NCBI GenBank assembly: GCA_001464385.1
Contig: LNFB01000219.1
Coordinates: 1 to 57,091 of the forward strand
Reading direction: 5' to 3'
DNA length: 57,091 nucleotides
From: Deltaproteobacteria bacterium Ga0077550
GTDB lineage: Bacteria; Myxococcota_A; Polyangia; Nannocystales; Nannocystaceae
Shown: positions 36,137 to 46,195 of the stretch, in pieces
Numbering within the stretch: the stretch's first letter is position 1
Layout of the letters: each line of letters starts with the position of its first letter
Program-made: the position numbers and the translations under genes
The notes under the pieces: generated by a model
What the model saw: only the letters and a program-made list of their open reading frames with translations
Database searches by the model: none
Told to the model about the DNA's origin: nothing

Positions 36137-36979
36137 TCACATCGGCCCGCAGCCGGTCCCCAGGCGATCGCACGTGCACTCGCACGAGCCCGGCGTGACC
36201 TCGCAGCCCCCGCTGCCGTGCTCGCAGGCGTCGGTCACGATCACGAGGGCATCGGCCTGGGTGAGGCCGCACGCGTCGGTGCCGAAGATGATCTGGCTGA
36301 CGAACGGATCGTCGGGGCAGAACACCGACGTCGTGCTGCACGAGCAGCTCCACTCGGTCTGGTCCTCGAGCGTCGAGCAGCCGCCGTCGATGCAGCCGTT
36401 GGCGACCGCCACGCTCGCGCAGCGCTCGTCCCATGCGCCGGTGCAGCACGCCGGCAGGTAGTCGCAGACGCACTGCTGGATCTCCGCGTTCGAGCAGCCC
36501 GCGCCCGACGTGTCGCAGCACGGATCGCCGACGAGGGGATCGCCGGTCGACTCGCCGCCGCCACTGCTCTCGTCGAGGCCGGTCGGGTCGCTCGACGACT
36601 CGCCCTCGCCGGGATCGGTGGCGCTCGGGTCCACGGTCGCGCCGCCGTCGGAGGTCTCGGCGACGCCCTCGGTGCCCGCGGGGAAGCCCCCGGTGCACGC
36701 GTCCTTGGCCGCGCACGTGGCCGCCGACTCCACGCAGACCTCGAACGGGCGGGCCTCGTCGGCGAAGTCGAGGTTGCACGAGACCTCGCACTCGAGCTGC
36801 CAGGTCTCGGTGAACGCCGGGTCGGCGGCGCACTGCGAGGCGGCGGAGCTGCACAGATCCTCGCAGGCGTCGGCGTGCTGCTCGAGCTCGCCCTTCTCGG
36901 ACTGACAGCCGATCGGCGCGACGATCGAGGGGAGCAACGCTGCAAAGACGAAGGGGAAGAGGAGACGGGAGTGGGTCAT
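36137..36979 (-). CDS. Cys-rich lipoprotein with CVC/CC/WD module
   Basis: This 280-residue protein has a signal peptide with a lipobox-like PIGC (about residue 25) and a first cysteine-rich helical part (35-100). A Ser/Gly/Asp linker and a C-terminal domain follow. The C-terminal module (about 151-200) has CC-x(6)-C-x(7)-CVC-x(5)-CC-x(3)-WD-x(2)-C-A, shared with the lipoprotein at 7843-8520. The conserved aromatic and acidic residues between cysteines argue for homology. The function is unknown, and it is likely surface-exposed. It lies 43 bp after the ECF sigma gene on the same strand, and may be in its operon. Confidence 0.8.
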   Translation of the reverse strand: MTHSRLLFPFVFAALLPSIVAPIGCQSEKGELEQHADACEDLCSSAASQCAADPAFTETWQLECEVSCNLDFADEARPFEVCVESAATCAAKDACTGGFPAGTEGVAETSDGGATVDPSATDPGEGESSSDPTGLDESSGGGESTGDPLVGDPCCDTSGAGCSNAEIQQCVCDYLPACCTGAWDERCASVAVANGCIDGGCSTLEDQTEWSCSCSTTSVFCPDDPFVSQIIFGTDACGLTQADALVIVTDACEHGSGGCEVTPGSCECTCDRLGTGCGPM

Positions 36980-37022
36980 GGCGGGCGAGGGAGGGCCCGT
37001 TCGCCCGGATTTCGATCCCCCG

Positions 37023-37559
37023 TCACTCGGTGCAGGAACTCACGTGGGGATCGTCGGCGGCGCGGACCTCGGCGTACGCGGCCCGCAGCTGCGCCTTGGC
37101 GCGGCGCAGGCGGCTGCGGATCGTGCCCTCGGGCACACCCAGCGTCGCCGCGAGCACGGGACCCCGCAGGCCCTCCCCGTAGTAGAGATCGATCGTCTCG
37201 AACAGGGCGTACGGCAGCTGCATCATCGCCGCGCGCACGCGGTCGGCCCGCTGGTGGGCGTTCATCCGCGACGACAGGCCCGCGGCGACGTCCGCGAGCC
37301 GGTGCGTGAGCGGGTCGAAGTGGGTGCGGCGGCGGTAGTGCTCGAACAGCACCGATCGCGCGATGCGGAGCACGTACGCCTTGGGGTGGACGATGGGCCC
37401 GGCCCGCCGCGCGGCCGCGAAGTACTCGGCCAGGGTCTGCTGCACGAGGTCGTCGACGTCGAGGTCGACGCGCGCGTGGAAGTACCGCCACAGCAGGCCG
37501 AAGAACTCGCGGATCGCCGGGGCGGGATCGATCGGGGCGTCGGGATCGGGGGTCGTCAT
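37023..37559 (-). CDS. ECF-like RNA polymerase sigma factor
   Basis: This 178-residue protein has a sigma-2 region (about 18-80, FFGLLWRYFHARVDLDVDDLVQQTLAEYFAAA) and a sigma-4 helix-turn-helix (about 120-165, EGLRGPVLAATLGVPEGTIRSRLRRAK). It should recognise a dedicated promoter set. Its ATG overlaps the stop of the upstream kinase gene (ATGA), so kinase and sigma factor are made together. No anti-sigma gene is present, which suggests control by the kinase rather than by a classical anti-sigma factor. A cysteine-rich lipoprotein gene follows. Confidence 0.86.
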   Translation of the reverse strand: MTTPDPDAPIDPAPAIREFFGLLWRYFHARVDLDVDDLVQQTLAEYFAAARRAGPIVHPKAYVLRIARSVLFEHYRRRTHFDPLTHRLADVAAGLSSRMNAHQRADRVRAAMMQLPYALFETIDLYYGEGLRGPVLAATLGVPEGTIRSRLRRAKAQLRAAYAEVRAADDPHVSSCTE

Positions 37560-39904
37560 CGTCGGCGTCCTTCGTCGGGGGCTTGCAGCGCGGCGACCTG
37601 CTCTCGCGCCGCGCGGGTGGTCACGTCGTCGGGCCCGCGCAGGCGCTCGAGCTGCGCGAGCGCGATGTCGGCGTCCTGTCGGGCCCGCGCGAGCTCGCCG
37701 CTGCGCGCCCAGAGCTCCGCGCGGACGAGCCGAGCATCGGCGGCGTAGGCGTCGTCGATCGCGTCGATGCTCGCGAACGTCGCGAGGGCGCGCTCGACCG
37801 CGCTCCAGGCCGAGACCAGCTCACCGGCGTCGAGCTCGAAGCCCGCCTGATGGGTCAGCGTCATCGCCAGCGGCAGCTCGTGTCCGTCGCGGAACTCCTC
37901 GAAGATCGCGATCGCCTCGCGGTTGTTCGCGCGTGCCCGCTCCGGATCGAGGTGCTCGTAGCTGACCGCGAGGTTCGCCAGCTCGTGGGCGACGCTCGGG
38001 TGGCGCGGGCCCAGCGTGTCGCGGCGCAGCGCGAGGGCCTCTCGTTGCAGCTCGAGCGCGCGCTCGTCCTGGCCGAGCTCGTGCAGCGCGGCGCTGTGCA
38101 TCCCGAGGAGCTGCGCGCGCTCCTCGTCCGAGCCGCCGCGCAGGGCCTCGTGCCGGGCGATCGCCGCAGCCGCGGCCGCGCCCGCGAGCGCAGGCTGTCC
38201 GAGGGCGAGCATGCAGGTGGCCCGGCTGGCGAGCACCGCGACCTCCTCGGAGGGGGGACGGCCGAGGCGATCGAGCGTCGCCTCGGCGCTGCGCAGGGCG
38301 AGCTCCGTGGCGTCGACGTCTCCGTCGTGCGCGGCGATCTGCTCGGCGAGGATCCGCTGGGCGTCGAGCGCAACATCGTCACGCCCGCAGGCCTGGGCGG
38401 TCCACACCACCTCGTGCAGCGACGCCTGCGTACGCCCGGGGTGACCGCCGTACTGGGCGCTGATCGTCCGCTCGAGCTGCACCGCGGGCTGCCATGCGCA
38501 CGGCTCGACCCCCAGCCGCGTGGCGTCCTCGCCGATCGCGTCGTAGGCCGCGGCGCAGTCGGGCGTCAGGCCGTACCGACAGCGCTGGGCCGTCGTCGAG
38601 AGCCGGCGACGCACCGCGAGGGTGTCGGCGTGATCGACGACCGGTGCGAGGTGCTCGAGCGCCGCGTCGACGCACGTCTCCGGGGCGGGCAGCGCCGCGA
38701 CCAGCAGCGCCGCCACGGCGACCGTGTGTGCGTCGAGCGTGGCGAGATCCTCGAGCACCGTCGTGAACGCGACGGCCGCGTCGTCGAGGCACTGGCCGCG
38801 CGCCCCGTCCCGCGGTGCGGCGCCCGTCGTCGCGCACAGGCCCGCGACTGCCTCCGACCACCGCGCCGCGTGGCGATCGAGGGCGCCGAGCGTGGGGCCG
38901 AGCGCCTCGGGGCCCCGCGGAGTTGCGCCGCCGAGCGCCTCGAAGTGCGCGCGCAGGCCCGGGCGCGCCTGCGCGAGCGCGTCCTGCAGCGCCGCGGGAT
39001 CGCGGGCGCACGTCGCTGCGCCGGGCCACACGATCGCGATCGCGGACGCGGCGATCGTGCAGGACGCCGCGATCGCAGCGAGTCGACGACGTGGGCCGGG
39101 GCCGAGCGCGCGCACGAAGGCGGCGACGTCGGCGTGGCGCGCCTGCGGATCCTCGGCGAGGGCGCGGAGCACCGCCCTGCGCACGCGGCGGGGGACCGGC
39201 CACACCTCGGGGGCAGACCGCGAGCCGCCCGTCGCGGCGAGCAAGGTCGCGGCGAGCCCGAACTGGTCCGCGGCGGGATCGGCCGTCCCGCGCCTGCGCT
39301 GCTCGGGGGCCGCGAACGACGGCGTACCGCCGGCGCTGGCCGACGCGCCCGAGTGCGCTGCGAGGCCGAGGTCCACCAGGCGCGGCTGGCCCGACGCGTC
39401 GATGAGCACATTGGCCGGCTTCACGTCGCGGTGCGTCAGCCCGCACCGGTGGAGCTCGCCGAGGCCGTCGCCGATCCGAGCGATCACCTCGAGGATGCGC
39501 GGCAGCGACGGGTGACGCTCGGCGACCCACGCGAGCAGCGGCGTGCCCTCGACCAGCTCCATCACGACGACGGGTCGACCTTCGCAGTGCTCGAGCGCAT
39601 AGACCGTGACGAGGTTCGGGTGACGCACGCGCGCGAGGGCGCGGGCCTCGAAGGTGAGATCGTCGTTGGCCGTGCCGTGGGCGAACCGCGGGATCTTGAG
39701 CGCGACGCGGCGCTGCAGCGTCGCGTCGAAGCCCTCGTAGACGCAGCCCTGGCCGCCGCGACCGAGGCCGCGCGCGACCGTGAAGCGGCCCAGCGTCGCG
39801 GGCTCGATCGGCGCCCCGAGCCCGCGACAGGTCGCGACCAGGGCGAGCCGCTCGTCGAGGCTGTCGGGGACTCGTCGCGCTGCGCGGTGGCACAGGCCCG
39901 ACAT
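37556..39904 (-). CDS. Ser/Thr protein kinase with TPR region, coupled to an ECF sigma gene
   Basis: This 782-residue protein has a kinase domain (about 40-285) with GLGRGGQGCVYEG (Gly-rich loop), VALK (VAIK lysine), HRDVKPANVLI (catalytic loop) and APEQ. The metal-binding DFG is DLG (LVDLGLAA), a change often tolerated. One membrane segment (about 300-320) and a long helical TPR-like region follow. It should phosphorylate proteins in response to a signal sensed by the TPR part. The start is ATG 39904; GTG 39928 is possible. A 24-bp palindrome lies 85 bp upstream. Confidence 0.88.
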   Translation of the reverse strand: MSGLCHRAARRVPDSLDERLALVATCRGLGAPIEPATLGRFTVARGLGRGGQGCVYEGFDATLQRRVALKIPRFAHGTANDDLTFEARALARVRHPNLVTVYALEHCEGRPVVVMELVEGTPLLAWVAERHPSLPRILEVIARIGDGLGELHRCGLTHRDVKPANVLIDASGQPRLVDLGLAAHSGASASAGGTPSFAAPEQRRRGTADPAADQFGLAATLLAATGGSRSAPEVWPVPRRVRRAVLRALAEDPQARHADVAAFVRALGPGPRRRLAAIAASCTIAASAIAIVWPGAATCARDPAALQDALAQARPGLRAHFEALGGATPRGPEALGPTLGALDRHAARWSEAVAGLCATTGAAPRDGARGQCLDDAAVAFTTVLEDLATLDAHTVAVAALLVAALPAPETCVDAALEHLAPVVDHADTLAVRRRLSTTAQRCRYGLTPDCAAAYDAIGEDATRLGVEPCAWQPAVQLERTISAQYGGHPGRTQASLHEVVWTAQACGRDDVALDAQRILAEQIAAHDGDVDATELALRSAEATLDRLGRPPSEEVAVLASRATCMLALGQPALAGAAAAAAIARHEALRGGSDEERAQLLGMHSAALHELGQDERALELQREALALRRDTLGPRHPSVAHELANLAVSYEHLDPERARANNREAIAIFEEFRDGHELPLAMTLTHQAGFELDAGELVSAWSAVERALATFASIDAIDDAYAADARLVRAELWARSGELARARQDADIALAQLERLRGPDDVTTRAAREQVAALQAPDEGRRR

Positions 39905-39988
39905 CGACGTCTGCGTGGGGGAGTCCACAGGGCGGGCGCGGCCGGTCGCAGACGGGGTCCGCCGCGGGGCTATTCAGCGCGTCGCCGC

Positions 39989-40012
39989 GGTCGTGCACCG
40001 GTGTGCACGACC
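39989..40012. promoter_or_regulatory. 24-bp perfect palindrome upstream of the kinase-sigma operon
   Basis: The arms GGTCGTGCAC and GTGCACGACC flank the spacer CGGT. A third half-site GTGCACGAC lies at 40041-40049. The site is between the kinase start and the next upstream gene, where a dimeric regulator of the operon would be expected to bind. Confidence 0.5.
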
Positions 40013-40077
40013 TGCGATTCCCGTGCGCACGCGGGGTGACGTGCACGACGTCTGCGTCGCCGGGCGCGTGGCGTGGA

Positions 40078-40772
40078 TCACCGTGCGCGCCGCGATCGAC
40101 CCAGCAAGATGCCGCCTGTGGTCGCGAGCACACCGCCGATCCCGAGGCTCAGCCCGCCGCCGAGGTAGAGGCCGTCGATGGGGTGATCGAGGGCGTCGAA
40201 GCGGTCGTAGTCGCGGGTGCGTCGCTGCGCGCGGCGCTGGAACTCGCCGGTGAGGACGAGCGCGAGTCCGACGACGACGAGCGCGGTCCCGGTGCCGAGC
40301 AGCGCGAGCGCAGCGGTGGGGCGCGGCGGCTCGGGCGTCGTGGTGCGCGTGGGCGCGGGGTGGACGATCGGCCGCGGTGGCGGTGGTTCCGGCGTCGCGG
40401 CGAGGGACTCGCGGCAGCGCTGCTGGTTCGCGATCGCGGCGGCCCGGGAGTCGCCGCTCGCACCCGCCTCGAGGAAGCGCTGGTACCGATCGATCGCGGT
40501 GGCGCAGTCGCCCGCCTCGCGAAGCGCCTGGGCCCACGCGTAGAGGGTCGCGGGATCGGGCTGCAGCGCGTACGAGCGCTCGAAGTGGGCGGCCGCGTCG
40601 CGGTACTCGCCGCGGGCGTACGCCGCGAGCCCGCGCTCGAGCCACGCGGTGGCGCTCGGCTCGGCCGGATCGGGGATCGCGGGGGGTGCAGCGGCGCGCG
40701 CGGCCGTCGGCGCCGACGCACCGAGGCTCGCGACGACGACCGCGAGGTGTCGTGTCATCGCGAGGACTCGCG

Positions 40773-40776
<4 letters not shown>
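40078..40776 (-). CDS. Secreted TPR protein coupled to a kinase
   Basis: This 232-residue protein has a probable signal peptide (1-30, ending near ARA), TPR-like repeats (about 43-105, with TAWLERGLAAYARGEYRDAAAHFERSY as the first unit), a Pro-rich linker and two C-terminal membrane segments (about 160-180 and 205-225). Similar TPR proteins adjoin kinase genes in myxobacteria. The ATG at 40776 overlaps the upstream kinase stop (ATGA), so the pair is coupled. It may sense envelope components and report to the kinase; this is inference. Confidence 0.75.
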
Positions 40777-42248
<1,472 letters not shown>

Positions 42249-42256
42249 CGCTTCGG

Positions 42257-42286
42257 ATCGTACGCGCGGGTCCCGGTCGCGATCAA
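42257..42286 (-). promoter_or_regulatory. Predicted promoter of the 491-residue kinase
   Basis: On the minus strand TTGATC (42286-42281) and TACGAT (42262-42257) are 18 bp apart. The GTG start follows 8 bases after the -10, without a Shine-Dalgarno. Confidence 0.5.
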
Positions 42287-42319
42287 CTGCGGCGGCGCCC
42301 GCGACGGCGTCCCCAACGA

Positions 42320-42919
42320 TCAGCCGCGGCCACGCTCGGGTGCCGGTCGACCCAGGGCAAGTGCAACTCTGTGCGCAAGTGCGGCGCGGGAGTGCAGCTC
42401 GAGGCGCTCGAAGATCCGCTCGAGGTGGGTCGCCACCGTGCGCTTGCTGATCCCGAGCCGCGTTGCGATCTCGGCGTTGGTGAGGCCCTCGGCGACGGCC
42501 TGCGCGACCTCCCACTCGCGGGCCGACATCGCGGTCGCCAGGGCCGCGACCGCTGGCTCGGCGCCCGCGACCTCGTCGAAGCTGAGCGTGAGCTCCGCGG
42601 TGCCGATCTGGATGCGATCGCCGTGGTGGAGCACCGCGACGTCGATGCGCTCTCCGTTGAGGTACGTGCCGTTCTTGGCCCCGAGATCGACGAGGTTGTA
42701 CCCGCGATCACCCGTCTTGCTGATCCGCGCGTGCTTGCGTGACACGCCCTCCACGTCGAGCTGCAGGTCGGTGTCGCGGCTGCGACCGATCACCACGACC
42801 TCGCGGTCGAGCGCGACGCGGCGCGGCGGCTGCTCGGCCACGCGGATCTCGAGCTGCGCGCGGCGGGGCTCCGTGCGCAGCGGCTGGACCTGCCGCGTGC
42901 GCGTGGGATCGTCGACCAC
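42320..42919 (-). CDS. FHA-LuxR-type regulator
   Basis: This 199-residue protein has an N-terminal FHA domain (about 38-120; VIGRSRD, SRKHARI and NGTYLNG are the phosphothreonine-binding signatures) and a C-terminal LuxR/GerE helix-turn-helix (about 130-190; EVAQAVAEGLTNAEIATRLGISKRTVATHLERIF). It should bind DNA and respond to a phosphorylated partner or its own phosphorylation. The kinase gene 71 bp downstream is the natural candidate. The start is probably GTG 42919, with TACCCT 7 bases upstream; GTG 42964 is in frame but would overlap that element. Confidence 0.85.
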   Translation of the reverse strand: MVDDPTRTRQVQPLRTEPRRAQLEIRVAEQPPRRVALDREVVVIGRSRDTDLQLDVEGVSRKHARISKTGDRGYNLVDLGAKNGTYLNGERIDVAVLHHGDRIQIGTAELTLSFDEVAGAEPAVAALATAMSAREWEVAQAVAEGLTNAEIATRLGISKRTVATHLERIFERLELHSRAALAHRVALALGRPAPERGRG

Positions 42920-42944
42920 GGCGCCGAGGGTAGCATCGCCGCGC

Positions 42945-42975
42945 TTGACAGCCGGGCCGCCCACGGCGCTACGAT
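42945..42975 (+). promoter_or_regulatory. Predicted promoter of the beta-helix protein gene
   Basis: Consensus TTGACA (42945-42950) and TACGAT (42970-42975) are 19 bp apart. The GTG start codon follows 6 bases later, so the transcript would be leaderless. Confidence 0.5.
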
Positions 42976-42981
42976 CGAGGG

Positions 42982-44334
42982 GTGGGGCACGGCGGCACGC
43001 GTGCGCGGGGCGCAGCGGGCGCGCTGGCGGGCCTGCTCTCCGCCGTGCTCTTGCCGGGGCCTTCGGCGTGTCATCGCGCGTTCGCGTGTCGCGAGGACGG
43101 CGAGTGCGAGCTCGACGGTCGCGCGGGCTCGTGCGAGCCGAGCGGGGACTGCAGCTTCGCCGACGCGGGCTGCCCGTCGGGTCGCCGCTACGGCGAGCAC
43201 GCGCGGGCCAGCGTCGCGGGCACCTGCGTCGTCGAGGAGGGCACCACGGGGACGACGAGCTCGGGCGGGCCGGACGTGCCGCCGGTCGACCTCGGCGCGC
43301 CCGAGCCCGTGAGCACCGAGGGCTCGAGCAGCACCGGCGGCGGCGGGGATCCCTGCGTCGACGGGTTGCGCGAGAGCGAGCCGCTCGTCGTCACCGAGGA
43401 CGGCCAGGTGATCGCGGGGCTGCGCATCGTCAGCGATGGCGGGCCCGCGCTCGCGGTCGAGGGCTTCACCGGCGTCACCATCCGCGACTGCGAGATCCAC
43501 CACCGGGGCGGGCCCGGGCTCGTGTTCCGCGACGCCGACGATCTCCGCGTCGAGCGGGTTGTGGTGATCCACGACGGCGCGCCGCCGGGCGGTCCCCACG
43601 CCGACAGCGACCAGGCCAACGTCGTGGGCAGCGACAGCGAGCGCGTGGTGCTCGAGCAGCTGCGGGTGGTCCGCGGCGCCAGCGGGATCGATCTCGAGGG
43701 GACACCGGGCGTGCGGCTCTCGTTCATCGAGGCCCATGACATCCGCGGCCCCGGCGAGGCCGCGTGCGTGCGCGTGGCCGAGGGCGACGGCGCCCTCCTC
43801 GAGGATTTCTCCTGCGAGAACCCACTGGACACCGCGCGGCCCGGCGACCTCATCGAGCTCGAGGCCACCTCCGACGCGATCGTGCGTCGGGGCCTGCTCG
43901 ACGGCCACAACGCCGAGTTCGGCTACGGCGTGCACTTCTCCCAGGTCTCCGGTCAGCACAGCGGTGGCCTCGTCGAGGACGTCGACGCGATCCGCATGAC
44001 CAACGGCAGCTTCTCGTGCTTTCCCTTCGGCAACGGCATCACGTTCCGCCGCACCCGCGCGCGGGAGAACATCTGCGAGATCCTGTCGATCGAGCTCCCC
44101 GACTGCGGCACGCTCGGACCCAACGGTGGCTGCGTCCCCGGCTCGGGCGGGCTGTCCTGGGCGGGCTCGACGACGTCGACGATGCTCGCGATCGAGGAGT
44201 CCGCCTACTTCGCGCTGTGCTCGGACGCCGCCTGGCCGCTCGACGTGTTCATGACGCCGCCCGAGGATCTGGTCGAGCTCGACTTCGAGCCGCGGGCGCC
44301 GATCCGCACCACGGCGTGCTGGGAATCGCCGTGA
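42982..44334 (+). CDS. Predicted right-handed beta-helix secreted protein
   Basis: This 450-residue protein has an N-terminal signal sequence (about 11-30, with a possible lipobox ending at PSAC), a small cysteine-rich segment (36-70), a linker rich in Gly/Ser/Thr and a body of short parallel-beta units. The repeating pattern (GVTIRDCEIHH, DLRVERVVV, ERVVLEQLRVV) is that of right-handed beta-helix proteins such as pectate-lyase-like folds. No catalytic residue set was recognised, so it could be a lyase, a binding protein or an adhesin. The start at GTG 42982 agrees with the promoter directly before it. Confidence 0.8.
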   Translation: MGHGGTRARGAAGALAGLLSAVLLPGPSACHRAFACREDGECELDGRAGSCEPSGDCSFADAGCPSGRRYGEHARASVAGTCVVEEGTTGTTSSGGPDVPPVDLGAPEPVSTEGSSSTGGGGDPCVDGLRESEPLVVTEDGQVIAGLRIVSDGGPALAVEGFTGVTIRDCEIHHRGGPGLVFRDADDLRVERVVVIHDGAPPGGPHADSDQANVVGSDSERVVLEQLRVVRGASGIDLEGTPGVRLSFIEAHDIRGPGEAACVRVAEGDGALLEDFSCENPLDTARPGDLIELEATSDAIVRRGLLDGHNAEFGYGVHFSQVSGQHSGGLVEDVDAIRMTNGSFSCFPFGNGITFRRTRARENICEILSIELPDCGTLGPNGGCVPGSGGLSWAGSTTSTMLAIEESAYFALCSDAAWPLDVFMTPPEDLVELDFEPRAPIRTTACWESP

Positions 44335-44367
44335 CGCCACCGACGCCCGGCCAGGTCGTCCCTCGGG

Positions 44368-44733
44368 TCACATCGCGTAGAAGAACTCCTCGCGCGTGAT
44401 CCTGCCGTTCGCCACCGTGAACAGCGCGACCTCGTGCATCTGGATCCGCTGCGCGTCGGCCCTGCGCGTCACGTCGTACTCGAACACCACCGCGAACCTG
44501 TCGCCGTGGGGAAACGGGCCGTCGGTCCTCGCCTGGTGGATCTCGTGGGCCTGGGCCCACGCGGTGCCCTTGGCGATCACCGCGGCGAGGCCCCGGGTCT
44601 CGGGCGATTGTCCGGGCGGGGCGCCGGCCTCGACGCTGACGATGTCCGGGGAGTAGAGCTCGTCCTGGGCCTCGCGGTTCTTGCCGGCGCGGCAGAGTTC
44701 GACGAGGCGCTTCCCGACTTCGAGTGTTGTCAT
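44368..44733 (-). CDS. SnoaL/NTF2-like protein
   Basis: This 121-residue protein has the NTF2-like cone fold (VGKRLVELCRAGKNREAQDELYSPDIVSVE at the start; FAVVFEYDVTRR and HEVALFTVANGRITREEFFYAM later). SnoaL-like proteins are small enzymes or stress proteins with varied substrates, and nothing here identifies one. The gene is alone on its strand and preceded by a palindromic operator, so it is probably induced by a specific signal. Confidence 0.85.
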   Translation of the reverse strand: MTTLEVGKRLVELCRAGKNREAQDELYSPDIVSVEAGAPPGQSPETRGLAAVIAKGTAWAQAHEIHQARTDGPFPHGDRFAVVFEYDVTRRADAQRIQMHEVALFTVANGRITREEFFYAM

Positions 44734-44756
44734 GCCGGCAGGATGGGACCCCGCCG

Positions 44757-44772
44757 TGACAGGTGTCTGTCA
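44757..44772. promoter_or_regulatory. Palindromic operator upstream of the SnoaL-like gene
   Basis: TGACAG-GTGT-CTGTCA is a perfect 6-bp inverted repeat with a 4-base spacer, lying 24 bp before the start codon. The half-site resembles that of the operators at 12788-12816, so a similar class of regulator is possible. Confidence 0.5.
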
Positions 44773-44814
44773 GGTTTGATTCGCCCTGGCGCCGGTCGCC
44801 CGCGCCGTCGGCCG

Positions 44815-46170
44815 TCAGGCGAACATCGCGTCGAGGCGGCCCGACCCGCCGCCGGGGTGACCGAACTGATCGACGCCGACGACGCCGGTCGCCTCGGCGA
44901 GCCCGACCATCAGGCCGTGCGTCCGCGTCGCGTCGTCCTCGAGCGCGAGGTGCCGCCCACACGCGAGCTGGCCGCCCGCGTTGCCGAACACGAACGACGC
45001 GCAGCCGGTGTTCGTGTGCGGCCCGCCCGAGCCGTACTCGCTGACGAGCAGCACCGTGGTGCTGTCGAGCAGCCGCGAGCCGTCGGGCTGGATCGTGCCG
45101 AGGCGCGTGATGAAATCCGCGATCCGCTGGGCGTACCAGGCCATGAACAGGCCCACGGTGTCGCGGGTGCCGGCGTGGGTGTGCGAGTGGTGGTCGCGGA
45201 CGTTCTGCTCGCCGGTGTCGACGTTCTCGATGATCGGCGCGTCGAGCCACGGCATCGCGAAGCGGAACGCGGTGTTGCCGAACGACAGGCTCGCCACCCG
45301 CGTGGCGTCGCACAGCAGCGCGACCTCGATCATCTGCCAGAAGAACTCCGTGAGCGCGGGGTAGTTGTTGGGGTCGTTGTGGTCGAGCCCCGAGACCTGG
45401 GCCAGCGCGTCCTGGGGCGGCACGCAGTTGAAGAGCTGGAGGTTTTGCTCGAGCTCGCGGATGCGCTCGCAGTGGTAGTCGACCAGCGTCTTGCCCTCGC
45501 TCGGCAGGGCCGTGATGTAGCCCTTGCACTCGCCGTAGGAGACGTCGAGCACGCTCTTCTTGCGGGCGATGAGCAGCGCGGCCTCCTCGGGCATGACGTC
45601 GCTGAACAGGCTGGCGTACGCGGCCACGGGATCGTTGACCAGCGGCACCGCCTCGCCGGCGGACTCGTAGTAGCTGTGGGCGTAGTCGGACACGCCGCTG
45701 GCCCCGATGCTGAAGACGGGGGCGCGCAGCACCGGCGCGGTGCCCTGCTCGAACAGGCGGCGCGCGATGAACTGATCGATCGACGGCCCGGTGGCGTAGC
45801 CGGTGCCCTCGTCGGCGGTGCAGGTGAGGCAGCCCATGCCGCCCGAGCGGTGGCCGTACTCGGTGTTGGTGCCGTAGGGCACGCCGCCGATCGACAGGCT
45901 CGACAGCGCGATGAGATCGGCGCGATGGGGCTCGAACGCCGCGTAGTAGTCCCCGAGCGAGAAGTCGGTCTCGCCGCCGCTGGGGCCGGCGTCGCCGTAG
46001 TTGAGGCCGTTGGGCGTGAAGAGGGTGATGAAGCGCCGCGCGGGATCGTCGGTCCCCGCGGTCACACGGCGCTCCACGCCGGCGACGAGCAGGGCGAGCG
46101 GACCGGCGGCGAGCAGACTGCGGCGCGAGAGCGTGGAACGGACGGTGGATCGGAGTGTGGGTCGGGCCAT
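44815..46170 (-). CDS. DUF1552 family protein
   Basis: This 451-residue protein has an N-terminal segment with a twin-arginine-like SRRSLLAAG (about 14-22) followed by a hydrophobic run, so it is probably exported folded. The body has the DUF1552 signatures, such as FTPNGLNYGDAG and the HHSHTHAG segment with clustered histidines that could bind metal. DUF1552 proteins pair with DUF1592 proteins in Myxococcota and Planctomycetota and may act in periplasmic redox or degradation. The gene starts 25 bp after the DUF1592 gene and is probably in its operon. Confidence 0.88.
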   Translation of the reverse strand: MARPTLRSTVRSTLSRRSLLAAGPLALLVAGVERRVTAGTDDPARRFITLFTPNGLNYGDAGPSGGETDFSLGDYYAAFEPHRADLIALSSLSIGGVPYGTNTEYGHRSGGMGCLTCTADEGTGYATGPSIDQFIARRLFEQGTAPVLRAPVFSIGASGVSDYAHSYYESAGEAVPLVNDPVAAYASLFSDVMPEEAALLIARKKSVLDVSYGECKGYITALPSEGKTLVDYHCERIRELEQNLQLFNCVPPQDALAQVSGLDHNDPNNYPALTEFFWQMIEVALLCDATRVASLSFGNTAFRFAMPWLDAPIIENVDTGEQNVRDHHSHTHAGTRDTVGLFMAWYAQRIADFITRLGTIQPDGSRLLDSTTVLLVSEYGSGGPHTNTGCASFVFGNAGGQLACGRHLALEDDATRTHGLMVGLAEATGVVGVDQFGHPGGGSGRLDAMFA

Positions 46171-46195
46171 GGTGAGTCCTCCGTCGAACGGGCGC

